A DNA stretch of 64,000 bases from Dyella tabacisoli (GCF_003350925.1 NZ_KZ857179.1:134848-198847), one strand, 5' to 3'. Counted from the first letter of the stretch, positions 1-9,690 are shown. The notes: generated by a model not told the origin, from the letters alone. Numbers and translations: made by a program.

Positions 1-1
1 C

Positions 2-1489
2 ATTCCCACTATTGCGGCGGCGCATGTATTGGCCGGTCAGCGCAAGGGTGTGGATGGCGAGAGTTATCGCTTGAGCTTCGAGCAGTTTCCGTTCAGCGCG
101 CTGAGCCGCACTTATGAAACCGATCAGCAGACGCCGGATTCGGCCGGCACGATGACGGCGATCATGACGGGTGTGAAGACGCGTGCTGGTTTTATCGGCG
201 TATCGCAGCTACCTAAGCGTCAGGATTGTGCGGCCAGTCGCGGGCAAGAGTTGGTGACTACGCTGGAGCTGGCGGCCAATGCCGGCATGAGCACCGGCGC
301 GATCACCACCACACGAATCACTCATGCCACACCGGCGGCCACCTATGGCCATCTGCCTGAGCGCAATTGGGAGGTGGATGCCGAATTGAGTGCGGCGGCG
401 AAGGCGGCCGGCTGCAAGGATTTCGCCGCTCAGTTGATCGATTTCCCCTCGCGCAACGGGCTTACCGTGGCCATGGGCGGCGGCCGCACGGAGTTCATGT
501 CGGCCGGCGAGTCCGATCCGGGCTATCCGAATAAAGTCGGACAACGTTTGGATGGCCGCGACTTGCTCGCCGAATGGAAGGCCAAACATCCCGATGGCGC
601 TTATGTATGGAATGCGCAGCAACTGAAGGCGCTGGATCTTTCGCGCACGCCGCGCTTGCTTGGTTTGTTTAACCCATCGCATATGAGCTTCGATCATGAG
701 CGCATCGAGAAAAAAGCGGATGAGCCCAGTCTGGCCGAAATGACGAGTAGCGCGATCGAGGTGCTTAAGCAGAATCCGAATGGTTTCTTCTTGATGGTCG
801 AGGGCGGCCGTATCGATCACGCCCTGCACGCGGGCAATGCCTATCGCGCCCTGGATGAAACGATTGCGTTCTCGGATGCGGTGCAAGCAGCGCTGCAAAA
901 CACCGACCCGGCCAATACCTTGATCGTGGTCACCGCCGATCACAGCCACACGATGACCTTTGCCGGCTATCCGCGTCGTGGCAACGATATCCTCGGGCTG
1001 GTGCAGGGACATACCGATAGTTATGACGAGGAGGGTGGTGCGGGCCTCGCTCACGATGCCACCGGCAAGCCTTACACCACGCTGGGGTTTGCCAATGGTC
1101 CGGGCTATACCGGCGCCAGCGACAAGCAGCCAGAGGGCGCCAAGCGCTATCCGCATAGTCCCAGTGAATACCAGGAAATCGTCAAAGGCCGCCCCGATCT
1201 GCACAAACACGATACGACCGAGCCGAACTATATGCAGGAGTCCATCGTGCCACTGAAGTCGGAAACGCATGGCGGCGAAGACGTGGCGATCTTCGCTAAC
1301 GGGCCGGGTGCGGCCGCGTTCCATGGCGAGCTAGAGCAAAACGCGATCTTCCACATCATCGTGCAGCATGCACCGCGCCTACGTGCCGAGTTGTGCCAGC
1401 TAGGTAGTTGCAATGCCGAGGGTGTGCCGGTGGATCGGCCGACGTATGAGGCATGGCTGCAGCGGGCGAGTGTGCCGGCGAAGCCTTGA
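2..1489 (+). CDS. Alkaline phosphatase, PhoA family (5' end missing)
   Basis: Hydrolyses phosphate monoesters, normally in the periplasm or outside the cell. The frame is already open at base 2, so the signal peptide and first metal-binding Asp lie outside the window. The nucleophile block TPDSAGTMTA is near residue 46. Metal ligands follow in order: THATPA, EGGRIDHALHAGN (E..D...H), TADHSHT (DH) and ETHGGED (H), all at the spacing of bacterial PhoA-like enzymes, so the catalytic domain looks intact. It heads a co-directional group of phosphorus-acquisition genes (TonB receptors, GlpQ-type and NPP-type phosphodiesterases), which supports a role in phosphate scavenging. Family call secure; substrate range unknown. 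Confidence 0.93.
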   Translation: MPTIAAAHVLAGQRKGVDGESYRLSFEQFPFSALSRTYETDQQTPDSAGTMTAIMTGVKTRAGFIGVSQLPKRQDCAASRGQELVTTLELAANAGMSTGAITTTRITHATPAATYGHLPERNWEVDAELSAAAKAAGCKDFAAQLIDFPSRNGLTVAMGGGRTEFMSAGESDPGYPNKVGQRLDGRDLLAEWKAKHPDGAYVWNAQQLKALDLSRTPRLLGLFNPSHMSFDHERIEKKADEPSLAEMTSSAIEVLKQNPNGFFLMVEGGRIDHALHAGNAYRALDETIAFSDAVQAALQNTDPANTLIVVTADHSHTMTFAGYPRRGNDILGLVQGHTDSYDEEGGAGLAHDATGKPYTTLGFANGPGYTGASDKQPEGAKRYPHSPSEYQEIVKGRPDLHKHDTTEPNYMQESIVPLKSETHGGEDVAIFANGPGAAAFHGELEQNAIFHIIVQHAPRLRAELCQLGSCNAEGVPVDRPTYEAWLQRASVPAKP

Positions 1490-1494
1490 GATTG

Positions 1495-1620
1495 ACTCCC
1501 TCCCCTGCGAGTCCCGAAAAAGGGACTCCCTTCGGTCGCAGGGAGGGTTGGGGAGGGGTGAAGGCTTGCGGCAAGGTTGCACCCCCTCCCAGCCTCCCCC
1601 TGCAAGCAGGGGGAGGAGCA
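1495..1620. repeat. Composite GC-rich hairpin repeat (CCCTCCCC family), copy 1
   Basis: Two hairpins in tandem: one with arms of type CTCCCTCCCCTGC / GCAGGGAGGG, interrupted by a small extra stem (GTCCC..GGGAC), and one of type CCTCCCCCTGC / GCAGGGGGAGG. Related copies are at about 4378, 9588, 19488, 35455 and 39025. It lies directly after the alkaline phosphatase and could act as a transcription end or mRNA stabiliser. Confidence 0.8.
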
Positions 1621-1639
1621 CAACGCTCGCTGCTTTTGA

Positions 1640-1900
1640 CGTTGGTTTTTGACCTTGGGGCCCCTGTGCGTCGGTGAGGGTTGGACGACAAGGCCCGCAG
1701 GGGCATCGACATGGATGTCGATGCCTTTTCGCCAGGGCAGGAAGCCCTGTCGAAAAGCCCGGCCGACCCTCACGTACCCGAAGGGCGACTCACCGGGGTG
1801 GCCTTCTCTTTGGTTACTTTCTCTTGGCCACTCAAGAGAAAGTGACTCGGACCCCGGCAGGGGTTCGAAAGCCCGCCGCAGGCGACCAACCTAGCCACAC
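1640..1900. repeat. Intergenic region with two further perfect hairpins
   Basis: Contains GGCATCGACA-TGGA-TGTCGATGCC (1703-1726, 10-bp arms) followed by a second inverted repeat TTCGCCAGGGC..GCCCTGTCGAA (about 1727-1755), then a stretch with inverted CTCTTTGG/CTCAAGAGAAAG character. No credible gene on either strand. Looks like a complex intergenic repeat of the sort common in Xanthomonadales; only one copy is in this window. With copy 1 above and the leader of the next gene it accounts for the gene-free stretch 1490-2041. Confidence 0.5.
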
Positions 1901-2041
1901 CCCCCCACAAGTTTCCAACACGAAACCAAGCCCCACACCAACCCGTAACCAAAGTGTCAAAGAAAAGACATGTGAAAATTTCATGATGCTGAGCTATCCG
2001 CACGTACTTACGCCGGATTCTCAGAGCTTCAGGAGCTTCAC

Positions 2042-4375
2042 GTGATACAGAAAACCATGCTTGCGGCCGCGATGGCCGTGGCTTTCGCCACCATGAGCTA
2101 TACGGCTGCGGCCACCGAAGTCGATGCGCCGGTCGCTGCCGATGCCGCGCCGGCCAAGACCGATGCTGCAAAAAATCTCGAAACCGTATCGGTGATCGGC
2201 CAGGGCGAAACGCGGCAGGTGCAGCGTATTACCGTGAAAGATGTCGCCGTGTTGCCGCCGGGTGCCAGCATCCAGAAAGTGCTTAACCGCATGCCCGGTG
2301 TGAACGTGCAATCCAACGATGCTTTCGGCGCGAACGAAGAGTCGCAGACGATCAGCTTGCGCGGCTTCAATGGCCAGCGCCTGGGCTACACGCTGGACGG
2401 TCTGCCGCTGGGCGACAACGCCTACGGCAACTACAACGGTCTCAATATCAGCCGTGCCTTGATTGCCGAAAACTTCGGCGGCGCCGAGCTGGCGCAGGGC
2501 ATCGGCGGCCTGGGTACGGCATCGACCAGCAATCTGGGCGGCGCCATTCAGTATTACTCCGATGATCCGGCGACGACCTTCGGCGGTCGTTTCGGACAGA
2601 CCTTCGGCACCGATCAAAACCGCCGCACCTATCTGCGCCTGGATAGCGGCGACTACCACGGCTTCTCGATGTATCTGTCGGCCATCCGCGCCACCGCCGA
2701 TATGTGGGCGCAGCCGAATTCGCCGACGTCGACCAAGCAGTTCAACGCCAAGGGCGTGTATCAGTTCGATGGTGGCCGCATTACCGCGTTTGCCGATACC
2801 TCGCGCACCTCGCAGGCCGACTACGCTTACTTGTCCAAGAGCGGCATGTCGCGCGGCCTGGGCTGGGACTGGAATCTGTATGCGCCCGATTGGAAGCGGG
2901 CATTGTCGGCGGCTTATTGCGCGCCGGTATACACCATCAAGGGCAAGCAGGATGCTCGCTGTGGTTTTTCCGGCGGCGTCGACAATATCGATGATGCTTA
3001 CTATCAGAGCCGCGCCTTGCGCAGCGATGATTTGTATTATCTCGCCGGCGATTTTTTCCCCAGCGACGGCGTCACTGTGCATGCGCAGGTGTATCACCAC
3101 GAGAACGCCGGGCAGGGCCATTGGTGGTCGCCGGGACAAAAGTCGTATCCGGGCACGCCGCAGGAATTGCCGATCTCGATCCGCAGCACCAACTACAAGA
3201 TCAACCGCAACGGCGCGATCGCCTCGCTGGCGTGGGAAATCGGCGGCCATCATCTGGAAGGTGGCGTGTGGTACGAGCAGAACCATCACAACGTCGAGCG
3301 CAATTTCTACTGGATCAGCAGCCCGATCAACGACGACACCTATCTGAGCGATCCCAACCGGCGCCTATTCAGCCAGGCTTATGTCATCACCACGCGCCAG
3401 GCGTATCTGCAAGACAGCTTCAAGCTGTTCGACGATAAGCTCAGTGTGGACATCGGCGTGAAGAGCCCGCACACCACGATGACCGCGCGCAATGCGGGCA
3501 ACATCATGGCCGAAGCGCCGGTGGCCAATGGCACGCTCAAGGCCAGCAAGACTTTATTGCCGCAGATTGGCCTGGGCTACAAGATCGACGATAAGCAGGA
3601 GCTGTTCCTCTCCTACGCCAAGAACATCGCGGCGTTCCAGGGCGGCGGTGCCAGTGGTCCGTTGCTGGTGACCCAGGCGGCCTACGATGCGACCAAGGGC
3701 AACCTCAAGCCGGAGCAATCGCGCACGATCGAAGGCGGTTATCGCTATGTGCAGCGTGATTTCGAGGCATCGGTGGCCTTGTATGACGTGAAGTTCGACA
3801 ACCGCCTACTTTCGCTCAACCCGTGCCCGAGCATTCAGCAGGGCACCACGCCGGCGTGCACCACGCGCTTCTACAACGTGGGTTCGGTGAGCAGCCATGG
3901 CGCCGAGTTCAGCTTTATCTGGAAGCCGCTTGAGCATTTCGAGTGGTACAACTCGGCCTCGTTCAACCGCTCCACGTACGACAACAACTTCACCCAGAAT
4001 GGCGTGGTGATTCCGACCCAGGGCAGGGTGACGGTCGATACGCCGCGGCGCATGTTCGCCAGCGAGATCAACTGGACCTATGGCCCGTGGAACGTGAGCC
4101 TGCGCGGCAAGTACACCGGCGGTCGCTACTACACCTACACCAACGATCAGGGCTTTGGCGGCTACACCGCGTTCGATTTCGGTGCCGGCTACGATTTCGG
4201 TGCGGTCAGCTTTGCCAAGGACGTGCGTTTGTCGTTGAACATCACCAACCTGACCGACAAACGCTACGCTTCCAACCTCACTGCGTTTGCCAATATCGAT
4301 CCGAACGGCCGTCAGTTGGCGTTTCATGCAAGTGCCCCACGGCAGAGCTTTCTTACGTTGGACGTGAAGTTCTAA
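2042..4375 (+). CDS. TonB-dependent outer-membrane receptor (phosphorus locus, paralogue 1)
   Basis: Energised outer-membrane transporter. The GTG start is chosen because AGGAG (2031-2035) lies 6 bases upstream; the next ATG (2057) lacks this spacing. Signal peptide about residues 1-24, TonB-box-like ETVSVIGQ near residue 48, plug domain to about residue 180 (RGFNGQRLGYTLDGLPLGD), then a 22-strand-type barrel ending in VKF with terminal Phe. It is closely similar along its length to the receptor at 7251, with shared blocks such as TVSVIGQGE and GQGHW. Four cysteines in two barrel loops may form disulfides. Position between phosphatase and phosphodiesterase genes suggests import of a phosphorylated compound; this is inference. 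Confidence 0.92.
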   Translation: MIQKTMLAAAMAVAFATMSYTAAATEVDAPVAADAAPAKTDAAKNLETVSVIGQGETRQVQRITVKDVAVLPPGASIQKVLNRMPGVNVQSNDAFGANEESQTISLRGFNGQRLGYTLDGLPLGDNAYGNYNGLNISRALIAENFGGAELAQGIGGLGTASTSNLGGAIQYYSDDPATTFGGRFGQTFGTDQNRRTYLRLDSGDYHGFSMYLSAIRATADMWAQPNSPTSTKQFNAKGVYQFDGGRITAFADTSRTSQADYAYLSKSGMSRGLGWDWNLYAPDWKRALSAAYCAPVYTIKGKQDARCGFSGGVDNIDDAYYQSRALRSDDLYYLAGDFFPSDGVTVHAQVYHHENAGQGHWWSPGQKSYPGTPQELPISIRSTNYKINRNGAIASLAWEIGGHHLEGGVWYEQNHHNVERNFYWISSPINDDTYLSDPNRRLFSQAYVITTRQAYLQDSFKLFDDKLSVDIGVKSPHTTMTARNAGNIMAEAPVANGTLKASKTLLPQIGLGYKIDDKQELFLSYAKNIAAFQGGGASGPLLVTQAAYDATKGNLKPEQSRTIEGGYRYVQRDFEASVALYDVKFDNRLLSLNPCPSIQQGTTPACTTRFYNVGSVSSHGAEFSFIWKPLEHFEWYNSASFNRSTYDNNFTQNGVVIPTQGRVTVDTPRRMFASEINWTYGPWNVSLRGKYTGGRYYTYTNDQGFGGYTAFDFGAGYDFGAVSFAKDVRLSLNITNLTDKRYASNLTAFANIDPNGRQLAFHASAPRQSFLTLDVKF

Positions 4376-4377
4376 GA

Positions 4378-4500
4378 GCTGACCCCTCCCCAACCCTCCC
4401 CTACAAGTAGGGGAGGGAGCTGACTGAGGCGAGCTCTGGCTTTTAGCTCCTCCCCCTGCTTGCAGGGGGAGGCTGGGAGGGGGTAAATCTTGCGGCAAGA
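4378..4500. repeat. Composite GC-rich hairpin repeat, copy 2
   Basis: CCCCTCCCCAACCCTCCCC..GGGGAGGG hairpin, linker with TGAGGCGAGCT, then CCTCCCCCTGC-TTGCAGGGGGAGG hairpin. The linker is shared with the copy at 9588. Fills the gap between the first TonB receptor and the GlpQ-like gene. Confidence 0.8.
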
Positions 4501-4530
4501 TTTGCACGTCCATCACTACGGAATCACCCG

Positions 4531-5646
4531 ATGAAACCTTTAAGCTGGCTGGCACCACTTCTCGCGATTGGATCGCTGGCCATGGCTGCTCCCGTACACG
4601 CAACCGATCATTCCCTCGACGTCAAACCGCTGGCGCGCAAAGTGCTGGTGATCGGCCACCGTGGCGCCAGTGCGCTGCGGCCGGAGCACACGCTGGCCTC
4701 GTATGGCCGGGCGATTGCCGATGGCGCGGATTTCGTCGAGCCCGATCTGGTGATGACCAAGGATGGCGTGCCGGTGGCACGCCACGAGAACGAGATCAGC
4801 GGCACCACCGATGTCGCCAGCCACACGGAGTTCGCCGGGCGCAAGGCGACCAAGACCATTGACGGTCAAAAGGTCACCGGCTGGTTTACCGAAGACTTCA
4901 CCCTGGCCGAATTGAAGACGCTGCGCGCGCGCGAGCGGTTACCGCAGTTTCGCAGCACGCAATACGACGGCGAGTTTCAGATTCCCACGCTGGAAGACAT
5001 CATCGAGTTCGTCGCCACCGAGTCGGCTACGCAAGGGCGTGTCGTCGGCATCATTCCCGAGATCAAGCACGGTACCTATTTCCAGAAGATCGGCTTGCCG
5101 ATGGAAGACCGCGTGCTGGCCATTCTCGCCGCCCATTCGTACACCCGCACGGCGCCGGTAGAGATTCAGTCGTTCGAGATTGCCAACTTGCGTTATCTGC
5201 GCGGCAAGCTCGGCAAGGATCATCAGAATATCCGTCTGCTGCAGCTTTACGGCGACGTCAAAGAGCAGCCCTATGACGTGACTGCCAGCGGCGGCAAGCT
5301 GACTTTCGGCGAGATGATGAAACCGGCCGGGTTGCGCGAAGTGGCGACCTATGCCGATGCGATCGGGCCGAATATCCGCTCGATCATTCCGCTCGCCGCC
5401 GACGGCACACTGGGCAAGCCGACCGCCCTGGTGCGCGATGCGCACGCGGCCAAGCTGGAGCTGCATCCGTATACCTTCCGCCCGGAGAATTACTTCCAGG
5501 CGAAGAACTTCCAGCAGGGCAGCGATCCGAAGACCTTTAACGAGGCCGGCTCGATTGCCGAGATCCGCGCTTATCTGGATGCCGGTATCGATGCGTTCTT
5601 TACCGACGACCCGGCGCTTGGACGCAAAGCGCTCGATCAGCGCTGA
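4531..5646 (+). CDS. glpQ: Periplasmic glycerophosphodiester phosphodiesterase (GlpQ type)
   Basis: Cleaves glycerophosphodiesters to glycerol-3-phosphate and an alcohol. The signal peptide occupies about residues 1-24, so the protein is exported. GDPD motifs are complete: HRGAS at 43-47, PEHTL at 51-55, the metal pair E70/D72 in VEPDLVMTKDG, and H85. Length (371 aa) fits the GlpQ class. It follows a TonB receptor and precedes an NPP-type phosphodiesterase by 74 bases, so co-transcription is plausible. No strong Shine-Dalgarno sequence precedes the ATG, but the signal peptide begins exactly there. Confidence 0.93.
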   Translation: MKPLSWLAPLLAIGSLAMAAPVHATDHSLDVKPLARKVLVIGHRGASALRPEHTLASYGRAIADGADFVEPDLVMTKDGVPVARHENEISGTTDVASHTEFAGRKATKTIDGQKVTGWFTEDFTLAELKTLRARERLPQFRSTQYDGEFQIPTLEDIIEFVATESATQGRVVGIIPEIKHGTYFQKIGLPMEDRVLAILAAHSYTRTAPVEIQSFEIANLRYLRGKLGKDHQNIRLLQLYGDVKEQPYDVTASGGKLTFGEMMKPAGLREVATYADAIGPNIRSIIPLAADGTLGKPTALVRDAHAAKLELHPYTFRPENYFQAKNFQQGSDPKTFNEAGSIAEIRAYLDAGIDAFFTDDPALGRKALDQR

Positions 5647-5720
5647 ACCCTGGTGTCGGACCATCTTGAGGGGGAGGGGCGTCAGTTGCGGCTGGCGCTC
5701 CTCCGCCAATCATTTACAGC

Positions 5721-7064
5721 ATGAGTAAACCTATGCGCCATTCGATGCGTCGCCTCGCCATCGCTGTTCTTGCCCTCGCTTTTGTAGCCTCGGCGAGTGC
5801 TACACCGGTGCTGCTTATCTCCATCGATGGTCTGCGCCCGGCCGATGTGCTGGAAGCAAAAAAGCATGGTTTGAAGTTGCCCAACCTGGAGCGCTTTCTC
5901 AGCCGGGGCGCTTATGCCAGCCAGGTGCGCGGTGTGCTGCCGACCCTGACCTATCCCAGCCATACCACCTTGATTACCGGTGTTTCGCCGGAGCGCCATG
6001 GTATCGGCGGCAATCTCACGTTCGACCCCACCAACAAGAATCAGCAGGGCTGGTATTGGTATAGCAGCGATATTCGCGTGCCGACCCTGTGGGACGCGGC
6101 GCATGCGGCGGGTTTGAGCACGGCGAATGTGCATTGGCCGGTGAGCGTGGGCGCGACGGTGGATTGGAACCTGCCGCAGATCTGGCGTACCGGTTTGGCC
6201 GATGACCGCAAGCTGCTCGCGGTATTGGCCACCCCCGGTTTACTGCCGGACATGGAGAAAGATCTCGGCGCGTATGCCGATGGCATGGACGAGAGCATGG
6301 CCGGCGACGAGACCCGCGCGCGTTTCGCCGTGCAATTGCTGCAAACCCATAAGCCGCAATTCATGACGGCTTATTTCACCGCGCTCGATCACGAGCAGCA
6401 TATGAGCGGACCCGATACACCGGCCTCGCGCGCCGTGCTGGAGAAGATCGATGGCTTGATCGGCAACCTCGTGACCACCGCGCAGCGCGTGCATCCCGAT
6501 GGCGTAGTGGCGGTGGTCTCCGATCATGGTTTCTTGCCGGTGCAGCAGGACGTGAATCTGTATATGCCTTTTATCAAGGCAGGTCTGATTACTTTGAAAG
6601 ATGGCCTGGTTACCGATTGGCAGGCGATGCCGTGGAACGACGGCGGCAGCGCAGCGATTGTATTGCGCGAGCCGGACAATGCCGAGTTGAAGGCCAAGGT
6701 GTTGGCCTTGCTCTCGCAGTTGCAAGCTGATTCGGCTTACGGCATCGATCGGGTACTCGATCACACTCAATTGGTGGCGCAAGGCGGCACGGCGCAGGCG
6801 AGCTGGTTCGTGTTGTTCAAGACTGGCTACGAGATGGCTGGCAAGCCGGATACGCCGCTGCCTTCGCCCAGTCATTACCGCGGCATGCATGGTTACGATC
6901 CGGCGCTGCCGGCGATGCGTTCGACCTTCTTGCTCGCGGGCAAGGGCGTGCCTGCCGGGAAAAATCTCGGTGAGATCGACATGCGCGATATCGCGCCGAC
7001 ACTGGCGAGCTTGCTGGGTGTGAGCCTGCCGCAAGCACAAGGCAAAGCCCTGCTCTCGCCATGA
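5721..7064 (+). CDS. Secreted type I phosphodiesterase / nucleotide pyrophosphatase (NPP family)
   Basis: Predicted to hydrolyse phosphodiester or pyrophosphate bonds of nucleotides or related compounds. Signal peptide within residues 1-27 (ATG at 5733 or 5745 are possible alternatives). Alkaline-phosphatase-superfamily metal site: D36 in ISIDGLRP, catalytic Thr77 in TLTYPSH (NPP signature TxPxH), later DHEQH, VSDHGF and a C-terminal MHGYDP His. A Thr rather than Ser nucleophile is expected for NPPs. The context with GlpQ-type and PhoA-type enzymes suggests organic-phosphorus scavenging; exact substrate unknown. Confidence 0.9.
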   Translation: MSKPMRHSMRRLAIAVLALAFVASASATPVLLISIDGLRPADVLEAKKHGLKLPNLERFLSRGAYASQVRGVLPTLTYPSHTTLITGVSPERHGIGGNLTFDPTNKNQQGWYWYSSDIRVPTLWDAAHAAGLSTANVHWPVSVGATVDWNLPQIWRTGLADDRKLLAVLATPGLLPDMEKDLGAYADGMDESMAGDETRARFAVQLLQTHKPQFMTAYFTALDHEQHMSGPDTPASRAVLEKIDGLIGNLVTTAQRVHPDGVVAVVSDHGFLPVQQDVNLYMPFIKAGLITLKDGLVTDWQAMPWNDGGSAAIVLREPDNAELKAKVLALLSQLQADSAYGIDRVLDHTQLVAQGGTAQASWFVLFKTGYEMAGKPDTPLPSPSHYRGMHGYDPALPAMRSTFLLAGKGVPAGKNLGEIDMRDIAPTLASLLGVSLPQAQGKALLSP

Positions 7065-7250
7065 GATGGCGGCGCGTTTCAAGCGCGTTGCGGTAAATGT
7101 GAAAAGTATGTTTACGGTTGACACACGCGAGTAAAGAAACTTTCACAAAACCCCTCCATCCTTGTGCGAATGGCCTTGGGGTGGCCTTCGATTTCTCTCA
7201 CTAAATGTCGTGGCGTGCCGCGAATGCGGACGGCTGCGCGAAGGATAAGC

Positions 7251-9554
7251 ATGTCTGCTCGTAGGATTTTCATACGTAAAACCGGCCTCGCTTTGGCGCT
7301 GCTCGCCGCGTTCAACGGCGTGGCGCTGGCTGAAGACAACGTCCCCGCTGGTGCAGTTGCTCCGGCTGGCGCCGCTGCTACAGCGGACACCGCAGATGCC
7401 GCGGCCGATAAGGCCAAGACGCTTGAATCTGTGTCGGTAATCGGCCAGGGCGAGTCGCGCCAGGTGCAGCGCATCAGCGCCGACGACGTGAAGATCTTGC
7501 CGCCGGGCACCAGTCCATTGAAGGTGTTGCAGAGCAAGCCGGGCGTGCATTTCGAGTCGGCCGATCCGTTCGGTGCTTATGAGTGGTCCACGCGCATCAG
7601 CTTGCGCGGTTTCAATCAGAGCCGCCTGGGTTTCACCCTGGACGGTATTCCGCTGGGCGATATGAGCTATGGCAATAACAACGGCCTGCATATCAGCCGC
7701 GCCTTGATCTCGGAGAACCTCGGCAGCATCGAGCTGGCCGAAGGTATCGGTGCCTTGGGCACGGCCTCCACCAGCGATCTGGGTGGCGCGGTGCAGTTCT
7801 ACTCGTCGGACCCGACGCCGAACTATGGCGTCACCTTTGCGCAGGGCATCGGCAACGACAGCGCCAGGCGTACCTTTGTGCGCGTCGATACCGGCGACCA
7901 CAATGGCTTCGCCATGTATGTGTCGGGTGCTTATTCCACGGTGGACAAGTGGAAAGGCGATGGCGCGCAGGAGCAGATGCAGTTCAACACCAAGGCCGTA
8001 TACGACTTCGGTGATAACCGCATCGGCGCGATGCTGACCACCTCGGACCGCGACGAGACCGACTATCAAGATTTGTCGAAAGACATGCTGCATCGGCTGG
8101 GCTGGAACTGGGACAACTACGCGCCGGATTGGCAGCGCTCGGTCAATGCGGCCAAGGGCATCTACACCGGCGGCGTGAATAACCCCGACGACGCGTACTT
8201 CGCCGGCCGTGGCGTGCGTAAAGACCGCATCGGCAGTGTCTTCGGCGACTTTGCGCTGGCCGAAGGCCTGCGCTTTAAGGCCACCGGCTACTACCACACC
8301 GATCGTGGCCAGGGTCACTGGTTCACGCCGTATCAGGCGTCGTTTCCGGGCACGCCGCAGGAAGTGCCGATCTCGTTGCGCACCACCGAGTACGGCATCG
8401 ACCGCGCCGGTGTCACCGCCGCGTTGAACTGGGAGATCGGCGCGCATCATGTGGAAGCCGGCGTGTGGTACGAGGACAGCAACCACAACGTGCAGCGCAA
8501 CTATTACTTCGTCAACGGCCCGATCGATGATCGCAAGTTCATGACGAACCCGGACATCCGTGTGTTTTATCAGCACTACGAAACCACGACCAAGCAGTTC
8601 TACATACAAGACAACATGAAGTTCATGGATGACCGTTTGTCGGTGGATGTCGGCTTCAAGGCGCCGGACACCACGGTCAAGGCGAAAGCGCTGGGGGGCA
8701 CGGTCAAGAGCTATGCCAATGGCGAGTTGACCGCCAAGAAGAACTTCCTGCCGCAGGTCGGCGCCAGCTATAAGCTCGGCGATGGCTACGAAGTGTTTGC
8801 CTCGTACGCGAAGAATATTGCCGCGTTCCAGGCCGGCGTTAACGGCCCGCTGGCAACCACCCAGGTGGCTTTCGATGCGTTCGGCAAGCAGCTCAAGCCG
8901 GAACAGTCGCGCACGATCGAAGGCGGCGTGCGTAGCGTCAGCGACTTCTACGAAGCATCGCTGGCCGTGTATGACGTGAAGTTCGACCATCGCCTGCTGA
9001 CGATTTCGCAGTGCGCCGGCATTGTCGGTTGCGCCAGCGCCTACGCCAACGTGGGTTCGGTGACCAGCCGCGGCGCCGAGCTGGCGGTCAATTTCAAATT
9101 GACCCAGCAACTGCGTTGGAACAACTCGATCTCGTACAACCGCGCTCGCTATGACGACGATTATTTGAATGGTGGCGTGGTAGTGCCGACCAAGGGCAAG
9201 ACCGTGGTCGACAGCCCGAAGCAGTTGTTCTTCACCGAACTGGCCTGGATGTCCGGTCCGTGGGATCTGCGCATGTCGGCCAACTTCACCGGCAAGCGCT
9301 ACTACACCTATACCAATGACGCTTCGGTGCCTTCGTTCTGGACCTTCAACGCGGCGGCGGCTTACGATGTGGGCAAGATCGGTGTGCTGCAGGATCTGAA
9401 GCTCGCGCTCAACGTGACCAACCTGGCGAACAAGAAATACTTCGGTTCGATCGGTACCAATGGCTTTATCGCCAACGATCCGCAGGGCCAGTTCGCCACC
9501 TTGCAGGCCGGCGCACCACGTGCGGCGATGCTGACGGCGACGCTGCGGTTCTGA
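7251..9554 (+). CDS. TonB-dependent outer-membrane receptor (phosphorus locus, paralogue 2)
   Basis: Paralogue of the receptor at 2042. ATG 7251 is preferred because AAGGA lies 6-7 bases upstream; it gives 767 residues starting with a signal peptide (MSARRIFIRK..). TonB-box-like ESVSVIGQGE, plug with RGFNQSRLGFTLDGIPLGD, barrel ending in LRF. The middle loop that carries two Cys in paralogue 1 is shorter here; a second Cys pair (SQC..GC) is kept. The leader 7065-7250 has a TTGACA-like box at 7118 but no convincing -10 element, and I found no Pho box. Probably imports a related phosphorylated nutrient. Confidence 0.92.
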   Translation: MSARRIFIRKTGLALALLAAFNGVALAEDNVPAGAVAPAGAAATADTADAAADKAKTLESVSVIGQGESRQVQRISADDVKILPPGTSPLKVLQSKPGVHFESADPFGAYEWSTRISLRGFNQSRLGFTLDGIPLGDMSYGNNNGLHISRALISENLGSIELAEGIGALGTASTSDLGGAVQFYSSDPTPNYGVTFAQGIGNDSARRTFVRVDTGDHNGFAMYVSGAYSTVDKWKGDGAQEQMQFNTKAVYDFGDNRIGAMLTTSDRDETDYQDLSKDMLHRLGWNWDNYAPDWQRSVNAAKGIYTGGVNNPDDAYFAGRGVRKDRIGSVFGDFALAEGLRFKATGYYHTDRGQGHWFTPYQASFPGTPQEVPISLRTTEYGIDRAGVTAALNWEIGAHHVEAGVWYEDSNHNVQRNYYFVNGPIDDRKFMTNPDIRVFYQHYETTTKQFYIQDNMKFMDDRLSVDVGFKAPDTTVKAKALGGTVKSYANGELTAKKNFLPQVGASYKLGDGYEVFASYAKNIAAFQAGVNGPLATTQVAFDAFGKQLKPEQSRTIEGGVRSVSDFYEASLAVYDVKFDHRLLTISQCAGIVGCASAYANVGSVTSRGAELAVNFKLTQQLRWNNSISYNRARYDDDYLNGGVVVPTKGKTVVDSPKQLFFTELAWMSGPWDLRMSANFTGKRYYTYTNDASVPSFWTFNAAAAYDVGKIGVLQDLKLALNVTNLANKKYFGSIGTNGFIANDPQGQFATLQAGAPRAAMLTATLRF

Positions 9555-9587
9555 AGCATCTGAAAGCGTGGGGCGGGGCTAAAAGCA

Positions 9588-9690
9588 CCCCTCCCCAACC
9601 CTCCCCTGCGAAGCCGGGGAGGGACCCAATGAGGCGAGCTGTTGGCCCCTCCCCCTACTTGTAGGGGGAGGTTGGGAGGGGGCGCTCTTG
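9588..9690. repeat. Composite GC-rich hairpin repeat, copy 3
   Basis: CCCCTCCCCAACCCTCCCC..GGGGAGGG, linker AATGAGGCGAGCTGTTGG, then CCTCCCCCTAC-TTGTAGGGGGAGG. The changes in the second stem are compensatory (C-G to T-A on both arms), so base pairing is conserved. Lies between the second TonB receptor and the YhhN gene. Confidence 0.8.

Noticed and set aside
7065..7250. Pho box or strong promoter before the second receptor
   Set aside because: TTGACA at 7118 has no good -10 partner at 16-18 bases, and no CTGTCAT-type direct repeats were found here or before 2042. A shared ATGTGAAAA at about 1970 and 7097 is too short to call.
7143..9110. Very long open frame (655 codons) antisense to the second TonB receptor
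   Set aside because: High-GC codon bias leaves the opposite strand open; the protein is His/Arg/Ala-rich with no domain, and the sense strand is a clear receptor. The same holds for 2021-3289, 17590-19524 and other antisense frames.
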